64,000 nt of DNA from Wansuia hejianensis (GCF_014337215.1 NZ_CP060635.1:62001-126000); one strand, 5' to 3'; shown: positions 1 through 9,533, counted from the stretch's first letter. Notes: generated from the sequence alone by a model not told the origin. Numbers and translations: made by a program.

Positions 1-88
1 AAAATATGAAGATTATGCCGTAAACCTTTCTAATAATTGTACGGATAAAGAAGATACAATACAGAAAGCAAATATGATAAAAAGATAG
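1..88 (+). CDS. 3' end of an upstream gene (partial)
   Basis: Reading from base 2 gives 28 codons without a stop, ending in TAG at 86-88. The residues (lysine, asparagine and aspartate rich) and AT-rich codon use match the polysaccharide genes that follow, and the stop lies 17 bases before the next start. It is probably the C-terminus of another cassette gene, perhaps a glycosyltransferase, but too little is present to name it. Confidence 0.45.
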   Translation, partial: KYEDYAVNLSNNCTDKEDTIQKANMIKR

Positions 89-105
89 AAGAAAGAGAGT
101 CTTAA

Positions 106-1212
106 ATGGAAGTACGATTCAGAAATATATACATTGTTTTAATATCAGCAGTACTGGCAGTATTGGGTACACTCGCTGCAAGAGGTAGTGTCTCTATTTC
201 TGTGATTCCAGTTCCATATATGTACGCAGTTATTATGATTATTTTTGTAATTGGTTTTTACAAAAATCCATTTATAATACCTGTGAATAAAAAATTTTTA
301 TTACTAATCGGAATATGCGCTCTTTCTGCGGCTTTTAATTCGGATACAAAAATGATTGTTTCATGTTTTTGTATGTTAGTGATTTTCTCGTATTTATTGA
401 AGGCTTCAGAAGAATTGAGAATATATTTACTACTAGGTACTGCGTTAGGACAATTTGTGTTTTTGTTTAGATATGGATTAATTGATTCGTGGAATGGTAA
501 TAGTGTGTGCACTGCGCTTGCTTTTGTAACTATGATTGCCTTACTCTCGTATCTAACTAATATTTCTGATTTGGCAATACTACTAATTACATTCGTTGCT
601 GGTGTAATTGTTATTATTATGTCTTCTAGAACATCAATTATTGCTTTTTTTGTTTCAATGCTTTGCTTGTTTATTATTCGTTACCGAAAAAAATCGTCTT
701 GGCCTGTCAAACTAACTGTTTTGATTGCCTTGCTGTTAATATTTATTGTTAGATTCCGTGATAAATTATCGTTAGTTTTATTTAATAAATGGTCAAGTAG
801 AGGTTATGAAGGGGTAAGTATCTTAACCGGAAGAGGCTATATATGGGTTAATGAGTTAAAAAACGATTGGACATGGTTGGGTAATGGTGAATCTTACTTT
901 GACAGTATATACCATCACAACGATGCACATAATATATTTATTCAGGTATTAGGAAGATATGGGACTATTGTTTTAATATTATTCATAGTATTTGCTGCCA
1001 GCCTTATCATATGGTCGTTTAAGATGAAAAATGATTCTAAAATGTATATTTTGCCAATAGTAGTAGCATATTTTATTACAGGATTATTTGAAAATGTGCT
1101 CTTTATTGATTGTAAAATGTATATCCCATCAATTTTGATTCTGATAATTGCGGCAACACTCATAAATGATAAGAATTCGGCTGTGGAGGAAGTTAATGCA
1201 AGCGATTTATAA
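106..1212 (+). CDS. O-antigen/capsule polymerase-like membrane protein (Wzy-like)
   Basis: A 368-residue protein made of about ten to eleven hydrophobic segments with short charged loops, plus one longer hydrophilic loop at roughly residues 225-270. That loop carries the pattern expected of the Wzy/WaaL O-antigen ligase-polymerase superfamily: a GRGYIW segment, then a WLGNGESYF-like stretch and an HNDAHNIFIQ segment. Wzy proteins join undecaprenyl-linked repeat units on the outer face of the membrane. Sequence conservation in this family is poor, so the call rests on topology, the loop motif and its place beside a flippase gene in the same cassette. The next gene starts inside its last codons. 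A ligase of the same superfamily is the main alternative. Confidence 0.75.
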   Translation: MEVRFRNIYIVLISAVLAVLGTLAARGSVSISVIPVPYMYAVIMIIFVIGFYKNPFIIPVNKKFLLLIGICALSAAFNSDTKMIVSCFCMLVIFSYLLKASEELRIYLLLGTALGQFVFLFRYGLIDSWNGNSVCTALAFVTMIALLSYLTNISDLAILLITFVAGVIVIIMSSRTSIIAFFVSMLCLFIIRYRKKSSWPVKLTVLIALLLIFIVRFRDKLSLVLFNKWSSRGYEGVSILTGRGYIWVNELKNDWTWLGNGESYFDSIYHHNDAHNIFIQVLGRYGTIVLILFIVFAASLIIWSFKMKNDSKMYILPIVVAYFITGLFENVLFIDCKMYIPSILILIIAATLINDKNSAVEEVNASDL

Positions 1213-2080
1213 ACTTAGATCAGTAATAGAACTCTCAAGAAACAAAATAGATACGATTTTATTATCTAAAACAAAAGTCCAGACATTGGGAATTAATCCC
1301 AATGTAGTTAATGTACCTGTTATTGTATCTCTGACATCTTATCCAGGAAGGATAGATATAGTACATAAAACAATAAAAACACTTTTAAATCAGTCATTTA
1401 AGCCAAATAAAATAATACTCTGGTTGGCTGATGAACAATTTCCTAATCATGTAATTCCAAATACACTAAATGAACTTTTACAGTACGGATTAGATATTAT
1501 GTGGTGTGATAATATTAGGTCATATAAGAAACTAATTCCAGCACTGGAGTTATATCCTGACGCCATTATTGTTACGGCAGATGATGATAATTATTATAGT
1601 AAAAATTGGCTGGAAAAGTTGATAGACTCGTATAAAATGTATCCAACAGCAATATCAGCACATAAAGTAACTAAATTCTATATGGATAATGATGAATGGA
1701 CCTGGAATGCTGGTGGGAGAGATTATTATAACACACCATCATTCTTAAATAAGTTGGTAGGTGTTGGCGGTGTATTGTATCCACCGAAGTGTTTATATAA
1801 AGATATTGACAATAGAGATTTGTTTATGAAATTGGCATCTACTAATGACGATCAATGGTTTTGGTTTATGGCTATATTAAAAGGAACACCTATAGTTGTT
1901 GTAACTGATCCGATAATTCATGCGAAGCCTGTTGAGGGAACTTTATCAAGTGGACTCTGGACCGTAAATGATTCTGAAGAAGGGAACTTTGCCAAGCAGT
2001 TTAATTCACTTATTGATTATTATCCTATGGCCAATGAGAAAATGAAAAAGGAATATTTACAACGGTTGGAGGAAATTTAA
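1196..2080 (+). CDS. Glycosyltransferase of the polysaccharide cassette
   Basis: The N-terminal third has a Rossmann-like opening (VPVIVSLTSYPGRI) followed by a TIKTLLNQSFKPNKIILWL segment like GT-A glycosyltransferases. At about residue 128 of the chosen start there is an acidic ADDDNYY motif, the probable DXD-type metal and nucleotide-sugar binding site. I chose ATG 1196 because GGAGG lies at 1185-1189, six bases upstream; a longer reading from 1166 lacks such a site. It overlaps the end of the polymerase gene by 17 bases, so the two are translationally coupled. Donor and acceptor sugars cannot be read from sequence. Confidence 0.7.
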   Translation: MQAIYKLRSVIELSRNKIDTILLSKTKVQTLGINPNVVNVPVIVSLTSYPGRIDIVHKTIKTLLNQSFKPNKIILWLADEQFPNHVIPNTLNELLQYGLDIMWCDNIRSYKKLIPALELYPDAIIVTADDDNYYSKNWLEKLIDSYKMYPTAISAHKVTKFYMDNDEWTWNAGGRDYYNTPSFLNKLVGVGGVLYPPKCLYKDIDNRDLFMKLASTNDDQWFWFMAILKGTPIVVVTDPIIHAKPVEGTLSSGLWTVNDSEEGNFAKQFNSLIDYYPMANEKMKKEYLQRLEEI

Positions 2081-2974
2081 ATGTCGTTTCTAAAACGTAT
2101 GAGAAGTTTTGCTTTTACAAAGTTTTTTTATTATAGATTTAAGAATACCCCAGTAGAAAAATGGGGACATATAATTGACCAGCAGTTTTTTTTGTTAAAA
2201 CGAGAGAAAATGAATTGGAAAAATCCAGAAACATTTGATCAAAAGATTCAGTGGCTAAAATTAAATGATGATAGTGAGCTCAGAACTAGATTAACTGATA
2301 AATATGAAGTTAGAAAATGGGTTAAGAATATAATAGGTGAAGAATATTTAGTTAAGCTCTTGGGGAGATGGAACAAGCCGGAAGATATTGATTTTGATTC
2401 TTTGCCTAACAAATTTGTTTTAAAAACAAATCATGGATGTGGGTGTAATTATATTGTTACAGACAAAACGAAAGTTGATCGATCAGATATACATAAAAAA
2501 TTTAATAAATGGTTATCAATTAATTATGCTTACTTTTGTGGAGAATTACAATATAAGGACATTAAGCCTTGTATTATTGCTGAAGAATATATTGCAGATA
2601 TCGATGGAGAAATACCCGATTATAAGGTATGGTGCTTCAATGGTAAAGCTGAATATATTATGTATTTATCTGAAAGGTCTAAGGGTCTAAAAATGGCATT
2701 TTATAATCGAGAATGGGAAAAACAAGATTTTGTATATTCTTATATAAAAAATGAGGCGGTTATTCCCAGACCTAAACAATTAGAGAAATTAATAGCTTTA
2801 GCGGAAGCCCTCTCTGCTGGTTTTTGCCATGTGCGAGTTGATTTTTATATATTAAAAAGTGGACAGATAAAATTTGGTGAGATGACATTTTCTTCGGCTG
2901 GTGGAAAATCAAAATGGAATCCTCGAGAAGCTGATTTAAAATTGGGTACATTTCTTAAATTACCTAATAGTTAA
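2081..2974 (+). CDS. ATP-grasp (TupA-like) protein of polysaccharide synthesis
   Basis: A 297-residue protein starting immediately after the preceding stop. The middle carries FVLKTNHGCGCNYIVTDK, a lysine and glycine-rich stretch typical of the ATP-grasp family that includes teichuronopeptide synthesis protein TupA. The C-terminal part has VDFYILKSGQIKFGEMTFSS, which supplies the acidic metal-binding end of the ATP-grasp fold. Such proteins are common in Firmicute capsule loci and are often annotated loosely as glycosyltransferases; the known chemistry of the fold is ATP-dependent carboxylate-amine ligation. An amino-acid or other amide decoration of a uronic acid would fit the neighbouring UDP-sugar dehydrogenase, but that is inference. 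Confidence 0.65.
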   Translation: MSFLKRMRSFAFTKFFYYRFKNTPVEKWGHIIDQQFFLLKREKMNWKNPETFDQKIQWLKLNDDSELRTRLTDKYEVRKWVKNIIGEEYLVKLLGRWNKPEDIDFDSLPNKFVLKTNHGCGCNYIVTDKTKVDRSDIHKKFNKWLSINYAYFCGELQYKDIKPCIIAEEYIADIDGEIPDYKVWCFNGKAEYIMYLSERSKGLKMAFYNREWEKQDFVYSYIKNEAVIPRPKQLEKLIALAEALSAGFCHVRVDFYILKSGQIKFGEMTFSSAGGKSKWNPREADLKLGTFLKLPNS

Positions 2975-2986
2975 GGGATATTTGAG

Positions 2987-3808
2987 ATGAAAAATATTAA
3001 AGCCTTTTTTTGGAATAACAAATACTTAAAGTACATTATCAATGTATTTAGTGTATTGAAGAATTATTATTTTTATCAGATGTGTTTTTGGTTAAAAGAG
3101 CTTAAAGGTAGAGACGAAAAGTATTCTAGAATTAAAGAGTTTAAGGATATTCATATTGGCGATCGGTGCTTTATTTTAGCCACAGGTCCCAGCTTGACTA
3201 TAGAAGATGTGAAAAAATTAAAGTGTGAATATACATTTGGCATGAATTCTATATGTATGTTATTTGAAGATCTGGGCTGGGAAACAACGTATTATGGTGT
3301 ACAAGATAAAGGTGTTTACTTAAAACTGCATAATTCATATAAAAAGTTGAAGAATACGACTTTTTTTGTTGGAGATAGTATAGATAAATGCTATAGAGAA
3401 GATTTGGAACATATTCCATTTGCGATTAATTATCTTGATCATAAGCATTCTTATAAACACTTGAATACAAAGTTTTCTAGAGATTTAGAAAAATGTATTT
3501 ATGATGGATATACAATTACATACTCATTGATTCAATTGGCAGTCTATATGGGCTTTAAGGAGATTTATCTATTAGGTAATGATTGTTCTTATCCAAGTGA
3601 TCCAAAGAAACAACATTTTATGGATTTCGGACACTATGACTCATCTACATTAACTGCACGTGATAGAATTATTTTTGCATATGAGTACGCAAATGAATAC
3701 TTGAAGGGCACTGATGTAAAGATAATTAATGCAACGAGAGGTGGTGCATTAGAAGTATTTCCAAGAATTGATTTCGATACAATCGCGTTTAAAGAGGAAA
3801 TGATATGA
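2987..3808 (+). CDS. DUF115/MptE-like (Maf- and CST-I-related) protein
   Basis: The core begins with IGDRCFILATGPSLTIEDV at about residues 56-74, the nucleotide-binding GPSL loop of the DUF115 family. A second conserved block, EIYLLGNDCSYPSD, follows near residue 195. This family includes the flagellin-modifying Maf proteins and is related to sialyltransferase CST-I, so a transferase that uses a CMP-activated keto sugar is the best functional guess. That agrees with the cytidylyltransferase gene downstream. The gene overlaps the flippase start by four bases (ATGA). The alternative reading, a pterin pyrophosphokinase, would be out of place here. Confidence 0.6.
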   Translation: MKNIKAFFWNNKYLKYIINVFSVLKNYYFYQMCFWLKELKGRDEKYSRIKEFKDIHIGDRCFILATGPSLTIEDVKKLKCEYTFGMNSICMLFEDLGWETTYYGVQDKGVYLKLHNSYKKLKNTTFFVGDSIDKCYREDLEHIPFAINYLDHKHSYKHLNTKFSRDLEKCIYDGYTITYSLIQLAVYMGFKEIYLLGNDCSYPSDPKKQHFMDFGHYDSSTLTARDRIIFAYEYANEYLKGTDVKIINATRGGALEVFPRIDFDTIAFKEEMI

Positions 3809-5223
3809 AAAATTTTTCGAGTAAAGCAATAAAGGCAAGCATGTTCTACATGGTAGGTAATTTGTTTGATAAAGCAATTGCTTTTATTACTATTCCTATT
3901 TTTACGAGAATGCTTTCGACTTCAGAATATGGAATTCTAAATACATATACGTCATGGGTGTCGATTTTTGCAATTATCGTAGGATTATCTTTAGGACAAA
4001 CGCTTAGAAGTGCCTACTATGAAAAAAAGGGCGAACTAGAGTCATATTTATCATCTATTTATACGCTAGCAATTATTGATTTTGTGATTACAGTCTTTGT
4101 GGCATTAATAATTTCGTTATTTTTCGATTTTCAGATTACTAGATTTATGCTTGTTTTATGCGTATCCCAATCATTTATGCAATTTGTTAGAGATACGTAT
4201 GCAATGAAACTAATGATGGCAATGAATTATGTAAAGAGAACATTAGTGTTAGCAGTTCCGAATATTCTGGTAGCAATATTATCCATTGTTTTTATTTGGT
4301 TTATGGATAATGATAAATATATGGGAAGAATATATGCATATGTTTTGGTATATGCATTTATTACACTTATATGTTTAATTTCTCAATTCTATAAAGGTAA
4401 AGTATTAGTAAACAAAAGTTACTGGAAATATGGGCTGTCATTATCTCTACCGCTAATATTGCATTCCATTTCCTGTGTAATTTTATCTAATTCGGATCGC
4501 ATAATGATAACCAAGTTTACAAATGCTTCAGAGACGGGTATATATAGTTTGATATATAACATGAGTATGATGACTACAGTGATAACATCATCGTTTGAAA
4601 ATGTTTGGATTCCGTGGTTTAGTGAAAAAATGAATGTTGGAGAATTAAAATCTATAAATCATGCAGTGTTCCCATACATTTTTGGTACGTCTGCGCTTGT
4701 TGCCGGAGTAATGTTCGTATGCCCAGAGGCATTAATGGTTCTAGCGCCAAAAACGTATTGGGGTGGAAAATACATGATTCCGCCGTTAATGTGTGCAGTA
4801 TTTATTACGTTCTTATATACCATCTCGGTCAATTTGGAATACTATAAAAAATCTACAAAAACGATTGCTAAAAATACGATGATTGCTGCTAGTACAAATA
4901 TAGTTTTGAATTTTATTTTTATTCCGCAGTTTGGAGCAGTGGCTGCAGCATATACAACATTGGCATCGTACATAATTTCATTTGTACTGCATTATATTGA
5001 TGGTAAGCATCTTAATAAAGAATTATTTCCAATTAAATCATATGTACTTCCGTTGGTAATGGTGACAGCTTGCGTTGGAATTTATTATTTGTTTATCGAT
5101 TTACTGATAGTGCGTTGGATTGCAGCTGTAGCGTATTTTGTTTTGGTGGTTTTAGTGCTTTGGAGAAAGAACATGTTACCAAAAGAAGTAACTGATAAAA
5201 TTAGATTTCGAAAAGGAGAATAA
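3805..5223 (+). CDS. Oligosaccharide flippase (Wzx family)
   Basis: A 472-residue protein with about 12-14 membrane segments and the usual start of the polysaccharide transporter family: ASMFYMVGNLFDKAIAFITI, then PIFTRMLSTSEYGI. Wzx proteins of the MOP superfamily move undecaprenyl-linked repeat units across the membrane for Wzy polymerisation. Length and topology are normal. It shares the ATGA overlap with the upstream gene and ends two bases before the UDP-sugar dehydrogenase start, so it sits inside one long operon. AT-rich codon use is the same as its neighbours. Confidence 0.88.
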   Translation: MKNFSSKAIKASMFYMVGNLFDKAIAFITIPIFTRMLSTSEYGILNTYTSWVSIFAIIVGLSLGQTLRSAYYEKKGELESYLSSIYTLAIIDFVITVFVALIISLFFDFQITRFMLVLCVSQSFMQFVRDTYAMKLMMAMNYVKRTLVLAVPNILVAILSIVFIWFMDNDKYMGRIYAYVLVYAFITLICLISQFYKGKVLVNKSYWKYGLSLSLPLILHSISCVILSNSDRIMITKFTNASETGIYSLIYNMSMMTTVITSSFENVWIPWFSEKMNVGELKSINHAVFPYIFGTSALVAGVMFVCPEALMVLAPKTYWGGKYMIPPLMCAVFITFLYTISVNLEYYKKSTKTIAKNTMIAASTNIVLNFIFIPQFGAVAAAYTTLASYIISFVLHYIDGKHLNKELFPIKSYVLPLVMVTACVGIYYLFIDLLIVRWIAAVAYFVLVVLVLWRKNMLPKEVTDKIRFRKGE

Positions 5224-5225
5224 CA

Positions 5226-6545
5226 ATGTCATTGTATCATGATATTTTAAATGGAAAGGAAAAAATAGCATTAGTTGGACTTGGTTATGTAGGAATGCCA
5301 ATTGCTATTGCTTTTGCAAAGAAGGTTCAAGTTATTGGCTATGATCTGAATGCAGAAAAAATTGAATTGTATAAAAATGGATTTGATCCAACACATGAGA
5401 TTGGTTCAGAAGGCATTAAAAATACAACTGTAGAATTCACTGCAGATGAAAAAAAATTAAAGGAAACGAGATTTATTATTGTGGCTGTGCCTACACCTGT
5501 AAATACTGACCATACGCCTGACTTAACGCCGGTTTTAGGAGCCTCAGAAATTGTAGGGCGTAATCTTTCAAAAGGTTCGATTGTAGTCTATGAATCAACA
5601 GTATATCCAGGATGTACGGAAGATGTTTGTATTCCTATTTTGGAAAGAGTTTCAGGGTTAAAATGTGGAAGTGATTTTAAGGTGGGGTATTCTCCAGAAA
5701 GAATTAACCCTGGTGATAAAATACATAGGCTAGAAAATATTCATAAAATTGTTTCTGGTATGGACGAAGAATCTTTAGAAATTATCAAAAATGTATACGA
5801 TTTAGTTATTGAAGTTGGAACTCATCCAGTTAGTAATATTAAAACAGCGGAAGCTGTTAAAGTTGTTGAGAATAGCCAGAGAGATATCAATATTGCATTT
5901 ATGAACGAATTAGCAATGGTGTTTGATCGTATGGGCATTGATACGAATGAAGTGGTAGATGGAATGAATACAAAATGGAATGCCTTAGGTTTCAGACCCG
6001 GTTTGGTAGGCGGTCATTGTATTGGTGTTGATCCATATTATTTCACTTATGAAGCTGAAAAACTTGGATATCACAGTCAGATTATTCTAAATGGGCGAAT
6101 CGTCAATGATAATATGGGAGCCTATGTAGCTGATGCAGCAATAAAACAGATGATTGAAGCGGGTCAAGCACCGAAAAAATCCAAGGTTGTAATTCTAGGA
6201 CTTACTTTTAAAGAAAATTGTTCGGATACCAGAAATAGCAAAGTTGATGATATTATTAAAAGACTTAACACATACGGACTTACTCCAACAGTTATAGATC
6301 CATGGGCTAATCAGTGTGACGCAATGCATGAATATAGTGTAAAGTTATCCCCTATGACTGAAGCAAAGGATGCGGATTGCGTAATTGTTGCTGTTGCGCA
6401 CAAAGAATTTGTTGAAATGAGTTTAGATGATATTAAATCCATGTATAAAGATAAAGCCGATAATGAAAAAGTTTTATTAGATGTTAAAGGTATTTATAAA
6501 ATAGATGAATTGAAAAAATCCGGATTAAGATTTTGGCGTTTATAA
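5226..6545 (+). CDS. UDP-sugar 6-dehydrogenase (UDP-Glc/GlcNAc dehydrogenase family)
   Basis: A 439-residue NAD-dependent enzyme that oxidises C6 of a UDP-hexose to a uronic acid. The N-terminal Rossmann loop is VGLGYVGMP at about residues 17-25. The catalytic cysteine is Cys265 in GGHCIGVDPYY, and the C-terminal UDP-binding domain starts near LGLTFKENCSDTRNSK at about residue 324. The overall pattern is closest to the TviB/WbpA subgroup, which works on N-acetylated UDP-hexoses, rather than UDP-glucose dehydrogenase, but substrate cannot be fixed by eye. AAAGGAG precedes the ATG. It supplies a uronic-acid precursor for the repeat unit. Confidence 0.88.
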   Translation: MSLYHDILNGKEKIALVGLGYVGMPIAIAFAKKVQVIGYDLNAEKIELYKNGFDPTHEIGSEGIKNTTVEFTADEKKLKETRFIIVAVPTPVNTDHTPDLTPVLGASEIVGRNLSKGSIVVYESTVYPGCTEDVCIPILERVSGLKCGSDFKVGYSPERINPGDKIHRLENIHKIVSGMDEESLEIIKNVYDLVIEVGTHPVSNIKTAEAVKVVENSQRDINIAFMNELAMVFDRMGIDTNEVVDGMNTKWNALGFRPGLVGGHCIGVDPYYFTYEAEKLGYHSQIILNGRIVNDNMGAYVADAAIKQMIEAGQAPKKSKVVILGLTFKENCSDTRNSKVDDIIKRLNTYGLTPTVIDPWANQCDAMHEYSVKLSPMTEAKDADCVIVAVAHKEFVEMSLDDIKSMYKDKADNEKVLLDVKGIYKIDELKKSGLRFWRL

Positions 6546-6557
6546 GGAGGTTTTTTG

Positions 6558-7196
6558 ATGAATTTTAGAGATTTTGTGCCGACATTTATAAAGGAATATT
6601 GGAGAAAGGCAAAAATCGAATCTCTTTATAAAAATGATAATGTTATCTATACAACAAGCGTTCATCCTACTGTTAAACTAGGGAAAAGAGTGTACTTAGG
6701 TGTAAATGTTGATGTTAGAGAGAATGTATTTATAGATGATTATTCATATTGTTCCAATGGGTGTATTCTGTTTGGTAAAACTCAAATTGGAAAATATTGT
6801 AGTATTGGATATAACGCTCAAATAGGTCCACCAGAGCATCCGATAGATTTCATATCAACATCACCCAAATTGTATAGAGATAAACTAATTAAAGATCTGT
6901 GTCTATGGCCTGATGATGATATTAAAGAACCTGTTGTCATTGGAAATGATGTTTGGATTGGAAGCAATTCTGTAATTCTTCAAGGTGTAACCGTAGGAGA
7001 TGGATCAATTATTGCTGCAGGAGCAGTAGTTACAAAGAATGTGGATTCATATACAATTGTAGGTGGCGTACCAGCACATCCAATCAAAAAAAGATTTGAA
7101 GATGATAGAATAAAACAATTGGAAGAATATAAATACTGGGATCATGATATAGATGACATTAGAAAGTTTATCATACATTTTTATGAAACGAGGTAA
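6558..7196 (+). CDS. Hexapeptide-repeat O-acetyltransferase (CatB-related)
   Basis: A 212-residue left-handed beta-helix protein. Hexad repeats such as VKLGKRVYLGVNVDVRENV and TQIGKYCSIGYNAQIG run through the first half, then EPVVIGNDVWIGSNSVILQG and the closing IIAAGAVVTKNV and GGVPAHPIKKRF. That is the standard xenobiotic/serine acetyltransferase layout with acetyl-CoA binding at the helix edge. It probably O- or N-acetylates a sugar of the polymer or its precursor. ATG 6558 is preferred over TTG 6555 because AAGGAGG lies seven bases upstream of the ATG. Confidence 0.85.
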   Translation: MNFRDFVPTFIKEYWRKAKIESLYKNDNVIYTTSVHPTVKLGKRVYLGVNVDVRENVFIDDYSYCSNGCILFGKTQIGKYCSIGYNAQIGPPEHPIDFISTSPKLYRDKLIKDLCLWPDDDIKEPVVIGNDVWIGSNSVILQGVTVGDGSIIAAGAVVTKNVDSYTIVGGVPAHPIKKRFEDDRIKQLEEYKYWDHDIDDIRKFIIHFYETR

Positions 7197-7201
7197 ATGC
7201 T

Positions 7202-7867
7202 ATGAAAGTGGTATCTTTTATCCCAATTAAATTAAATAATCAAAGACTTCCTGGAAAAAATACTATGTTATTAAATGGAAGACCGATGTGTGACTATATT
7301 TTTGAGACTATTAGTAATGTGGATACTATTGATGAAAAATATGTTTATTGCAGTGATGAAGCAATAAAGACATATATTGGTCCATATGAAGAACGAGGAT
7401 TGAAATTCTTAAAAAGGGACACTTACCTGGATGGATTTCAAGTGAAAGGCCTCGAAATAATTGATCGATTTGTAAAAGATGTTGACGCAGAAATTTACGT
7501 CCTAACACATGTTACACAGCCGTTTACAAAAGGCTCATCTATTGAAAAAGCACTGGAAAAAGTCATTTCAGGAGAATATGATTCTGCTTTTTCTGCTGTT
7601 GTTTTACAGGATTACATATGGATGAATGGAAAACCCTTTAATTATGATATGAAGAATATTGTAAGAACCCAGGATCTTGATCCAATTTATAAGGAAACAG
7701 GAGCGTTCTTTATTTTTAGGAAAGAAGTCTTTACTGAACTTGGTCAACGTATAGGAAACAATCCATATATATATGAAATTGATCAGTTTGAGGCTGTTGA
7801 TGTTGATACAGCCGAAGATTTCGAATTCGCAAAAGCAGTTGCTGCATATTTAGCAACAAAAGAATAA
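7202..7867 (+). CDS. CMP-sugar (acylneuraminate/Kdo-type) cytidylyltransferase family protein
   Basis: A 221-residue nucleotidyltransferase. The N-terminal CTP-binding motif is IPIKLNNQRLPGKN (residues 7-20), the counterpart of the signature seen in NeuA, KdsB and PseF. A late EAVDVDTAEDFEFAK block matches the C-terminal DIDTPEDL-type metal and sugar site of this family. These enzymes activate 2-keto-3-deoxy sugar acids (sialic, legionaminic, pseudaminic, Kdo) as CMP derivatives. No NeuB or KdsA type synthase gene lies in the window; instead an aldolase-fold gene and a KdsC-like phosphatase follow directly, so the activated acid may be unusual. Confidence 0.78.
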   Translation: MKVVSFIPIKLNNQRLPGKNTMLLNGRPMCDYIFETISNVDTIDEKYVYCSDEAIKTYIGPYEERGLKFLKRDTYLDGFQVKGLEIIDRFVKDVDAEIYVLTHVTQPFTKGSSIEKALEKVISGEYDSAFSAVVLQDYIWMNGKPFNYDMKNIVRTQDLDPIYKETGAFFIFRKEVFTELGQRIGNNPYIYEIDQFEAVDVDTAEDFEFAKAVAAYLATKE

Positions 7868-7879
7868 GGGGTGGATACA

Positions 7880-9517
7880 GTGAAAAACGTTCGTGTTCTT
7901 GACTGCACATTGAGAGATGGCGGTCGAATAATTGATTGTGCATTTGACAATCAAGAAATATTAGAGATTTCTAATCGCTTAGCAGAGGCTAAAATTGATA
8001 TAATTGAAATAGGCTTTTTACGCGATGGAAGAAAGGTTCAATATAAGGGAAATAGTACTTTTTTCACTGATGTTGAACAAATAAGACCATTTATTAATAA
8101 AGAGAATAAAAATACTATATATGCCGCGTTCATAGATTTTGGGATGTGTGACATAGATAATCTCAAGCCTTTCGATGGTACTTCAATTGATGCAATTCGT
8201 TTTGGCTTTACAAAAAATAATTATGATGAATCTAAAGAAGAGGTTGTTCGCTGGATTAATATTATCAGGGACAGGGGATACAAATTGTTTATTCAAGGAG
8301 TTAATTCTTTGAATTATACAGATCGTGAACTTCTGGAAATCGTTGACATGGTTAATAATGTGCATCCGTATAGTTTCGGTATTGTTGATACTTATGGTGC
8401 AATGTATATGGATGATGTAGATAGATTATACAGTCTTATTGATCATAATATGCTTCCGGATATTTGTATTAATTTTCATTCTCATAATAATTATCAATTA
8501 TCTTTTGCTTTTGCGCAGGAAGTAATAAAACTAAGTGGAACAAGTAATAGAAAGATTATTATTGATGGTACACTTGGTGGAATGGGTAAGGTGGCAGGTA
8601 ACTTAAATCTAGAATTAATTGTTGATTATCTTGTTAGAAAAAAACACTATGATTATGAATTTGAAGAGATTCTAGATATGCTTGATGACTATATTTATAA
8701 ATATAGTCTCGAACATAAATGGGGTTATTCAACTGCGGCTATGATGGCTGGAATTTACAAATCACATCCTAATAATGTTATATATTTGACTGAAAAATTC
8801 AGACTTGATACGAAGGATATCGGAAAAATTCTTTCAATGATTGATCCGGTAATGAGGCAACGATATGATTATGATAATATTCAGCGCTTATATACTGAGT
8901 ATGTTGCAGACAAGATAGATGACCATGAAGCACTTAATTATTTGAGGGAATTAGCTCATGATAAAGAAGTATTTGTTATGGTGCCAGGCAATACCTTAAA
9001 TACACATCGTGAGATAATTGATCGATATATTGAAGAAAAAAAACCGATCGTGATAAGTGTGAATTTTGTAGCTGATGAACCGATAGCATTTGCTTTTTTT
9101 GGAAATCAGAAGCGATATTCTCGGCTAAAAGTAAAACGAGTAACACGCCATACAATAATATCATCTAATATAGAATCAGATGATCAGAATGATGTAATAG
9201 TAAACTATCATAGTCTAATAAACCGGGGATATAATTATTTTGAAAACTCTACTATTATGTTATTAAATTTACTTAGGAGGATCAATCCCAACAAAATAAC
9301 AATAGCTGGATTTGATGGATTTAGTGAAGAGACAGAAAAGAATTACTCGGATGAATCATTTCAAAATGAAAGACATGTAAATGAGTTCGCAATGTTAAAC
9401 AAAGAAATAACGGAAATGCTTGGAGAAATTATAGATATAATGTCTCCGGCGTGTGAATTCAATATTCTTACACCAAGTATTTACGCGGAAAGGCTTAATT
9501 TGTCAAAAACTAAGTAA
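7880..9517 (+). CDS. DRE-TIM aldolase fused to a DUF115-like domain
   Basis: The N-terminal half is an HMGL/4-hydroxy-2-oxovalerate aldolase-type TIM barrel: DCTLRDGG at residues 8-15, HSHNN at residues 200-204 (metal ligands) and DGTLGGMGKVAGN near 230. Such enzymes make or break carbon bonds next to pyruvate-type keto acids. From about residue 364 a second domain begins with VMVPGNTLNTHREI and contains KITIAGFDGFS, a layout like the DUF115/Maf domain of the protein at 2987-3808. GTG 7880 is preferred because AAGGGG lies at 7866-7871; GTG 7871 lacks this spacing. Set between a CMP-sugar synthetase and a KdsC-like phosphatase, it is a candidate synthase of the keto-sugar acid. Confidence 0.65.
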   Translation: MKNVRVLDCTLRDGGRIIDCAFDNQEILEISNRLAEAKIDIIEIGFLRDGRKVQYKGNSTFFTDVEQIRPFINKENKNTIYAAFIDFGMCDIDNLKPFDGTSIDAIRFGFTKNNYDESKEEVVRWINIIRDRGYKLFIQGVNSLNYTDRELLEIVDMVNNVHPYSFGIVDTYGAMYMDDVDRLYSLIDHNMLPDICINFHSHNNYQLSFAFAQEVIKLSGTSNRKIIIDGTLGGMGKVAGNLNLELIVDYLVRKKHYDYEFEEILDMLDDYIYKYSLEHKWGYSTAAMMAGIYKSHPNNVIYLTEKFRLDTKDIGKILSMIDPVMRQRYDYDNIQRLYTEYVADKIDDHEALNYLRELAHDKEVFVMVPGNTLNTHREIIDRYIEEKKPIVISVNFVADEPIAFAFFGNQKRYSRLKVKRVTRHTIISSNIESDDQNDVIVNYHSLINRGYNYFENSTIMLLNLLRRINPNKITIAGFDGFSEETEKNYSDESFQNERHVNEFAMLNKEITEMLGEIIDIMSPACEFNILTPSIYAERLNLSKTK

Positions 9518-9533
9518 AGGAAAAGGTATAGCT

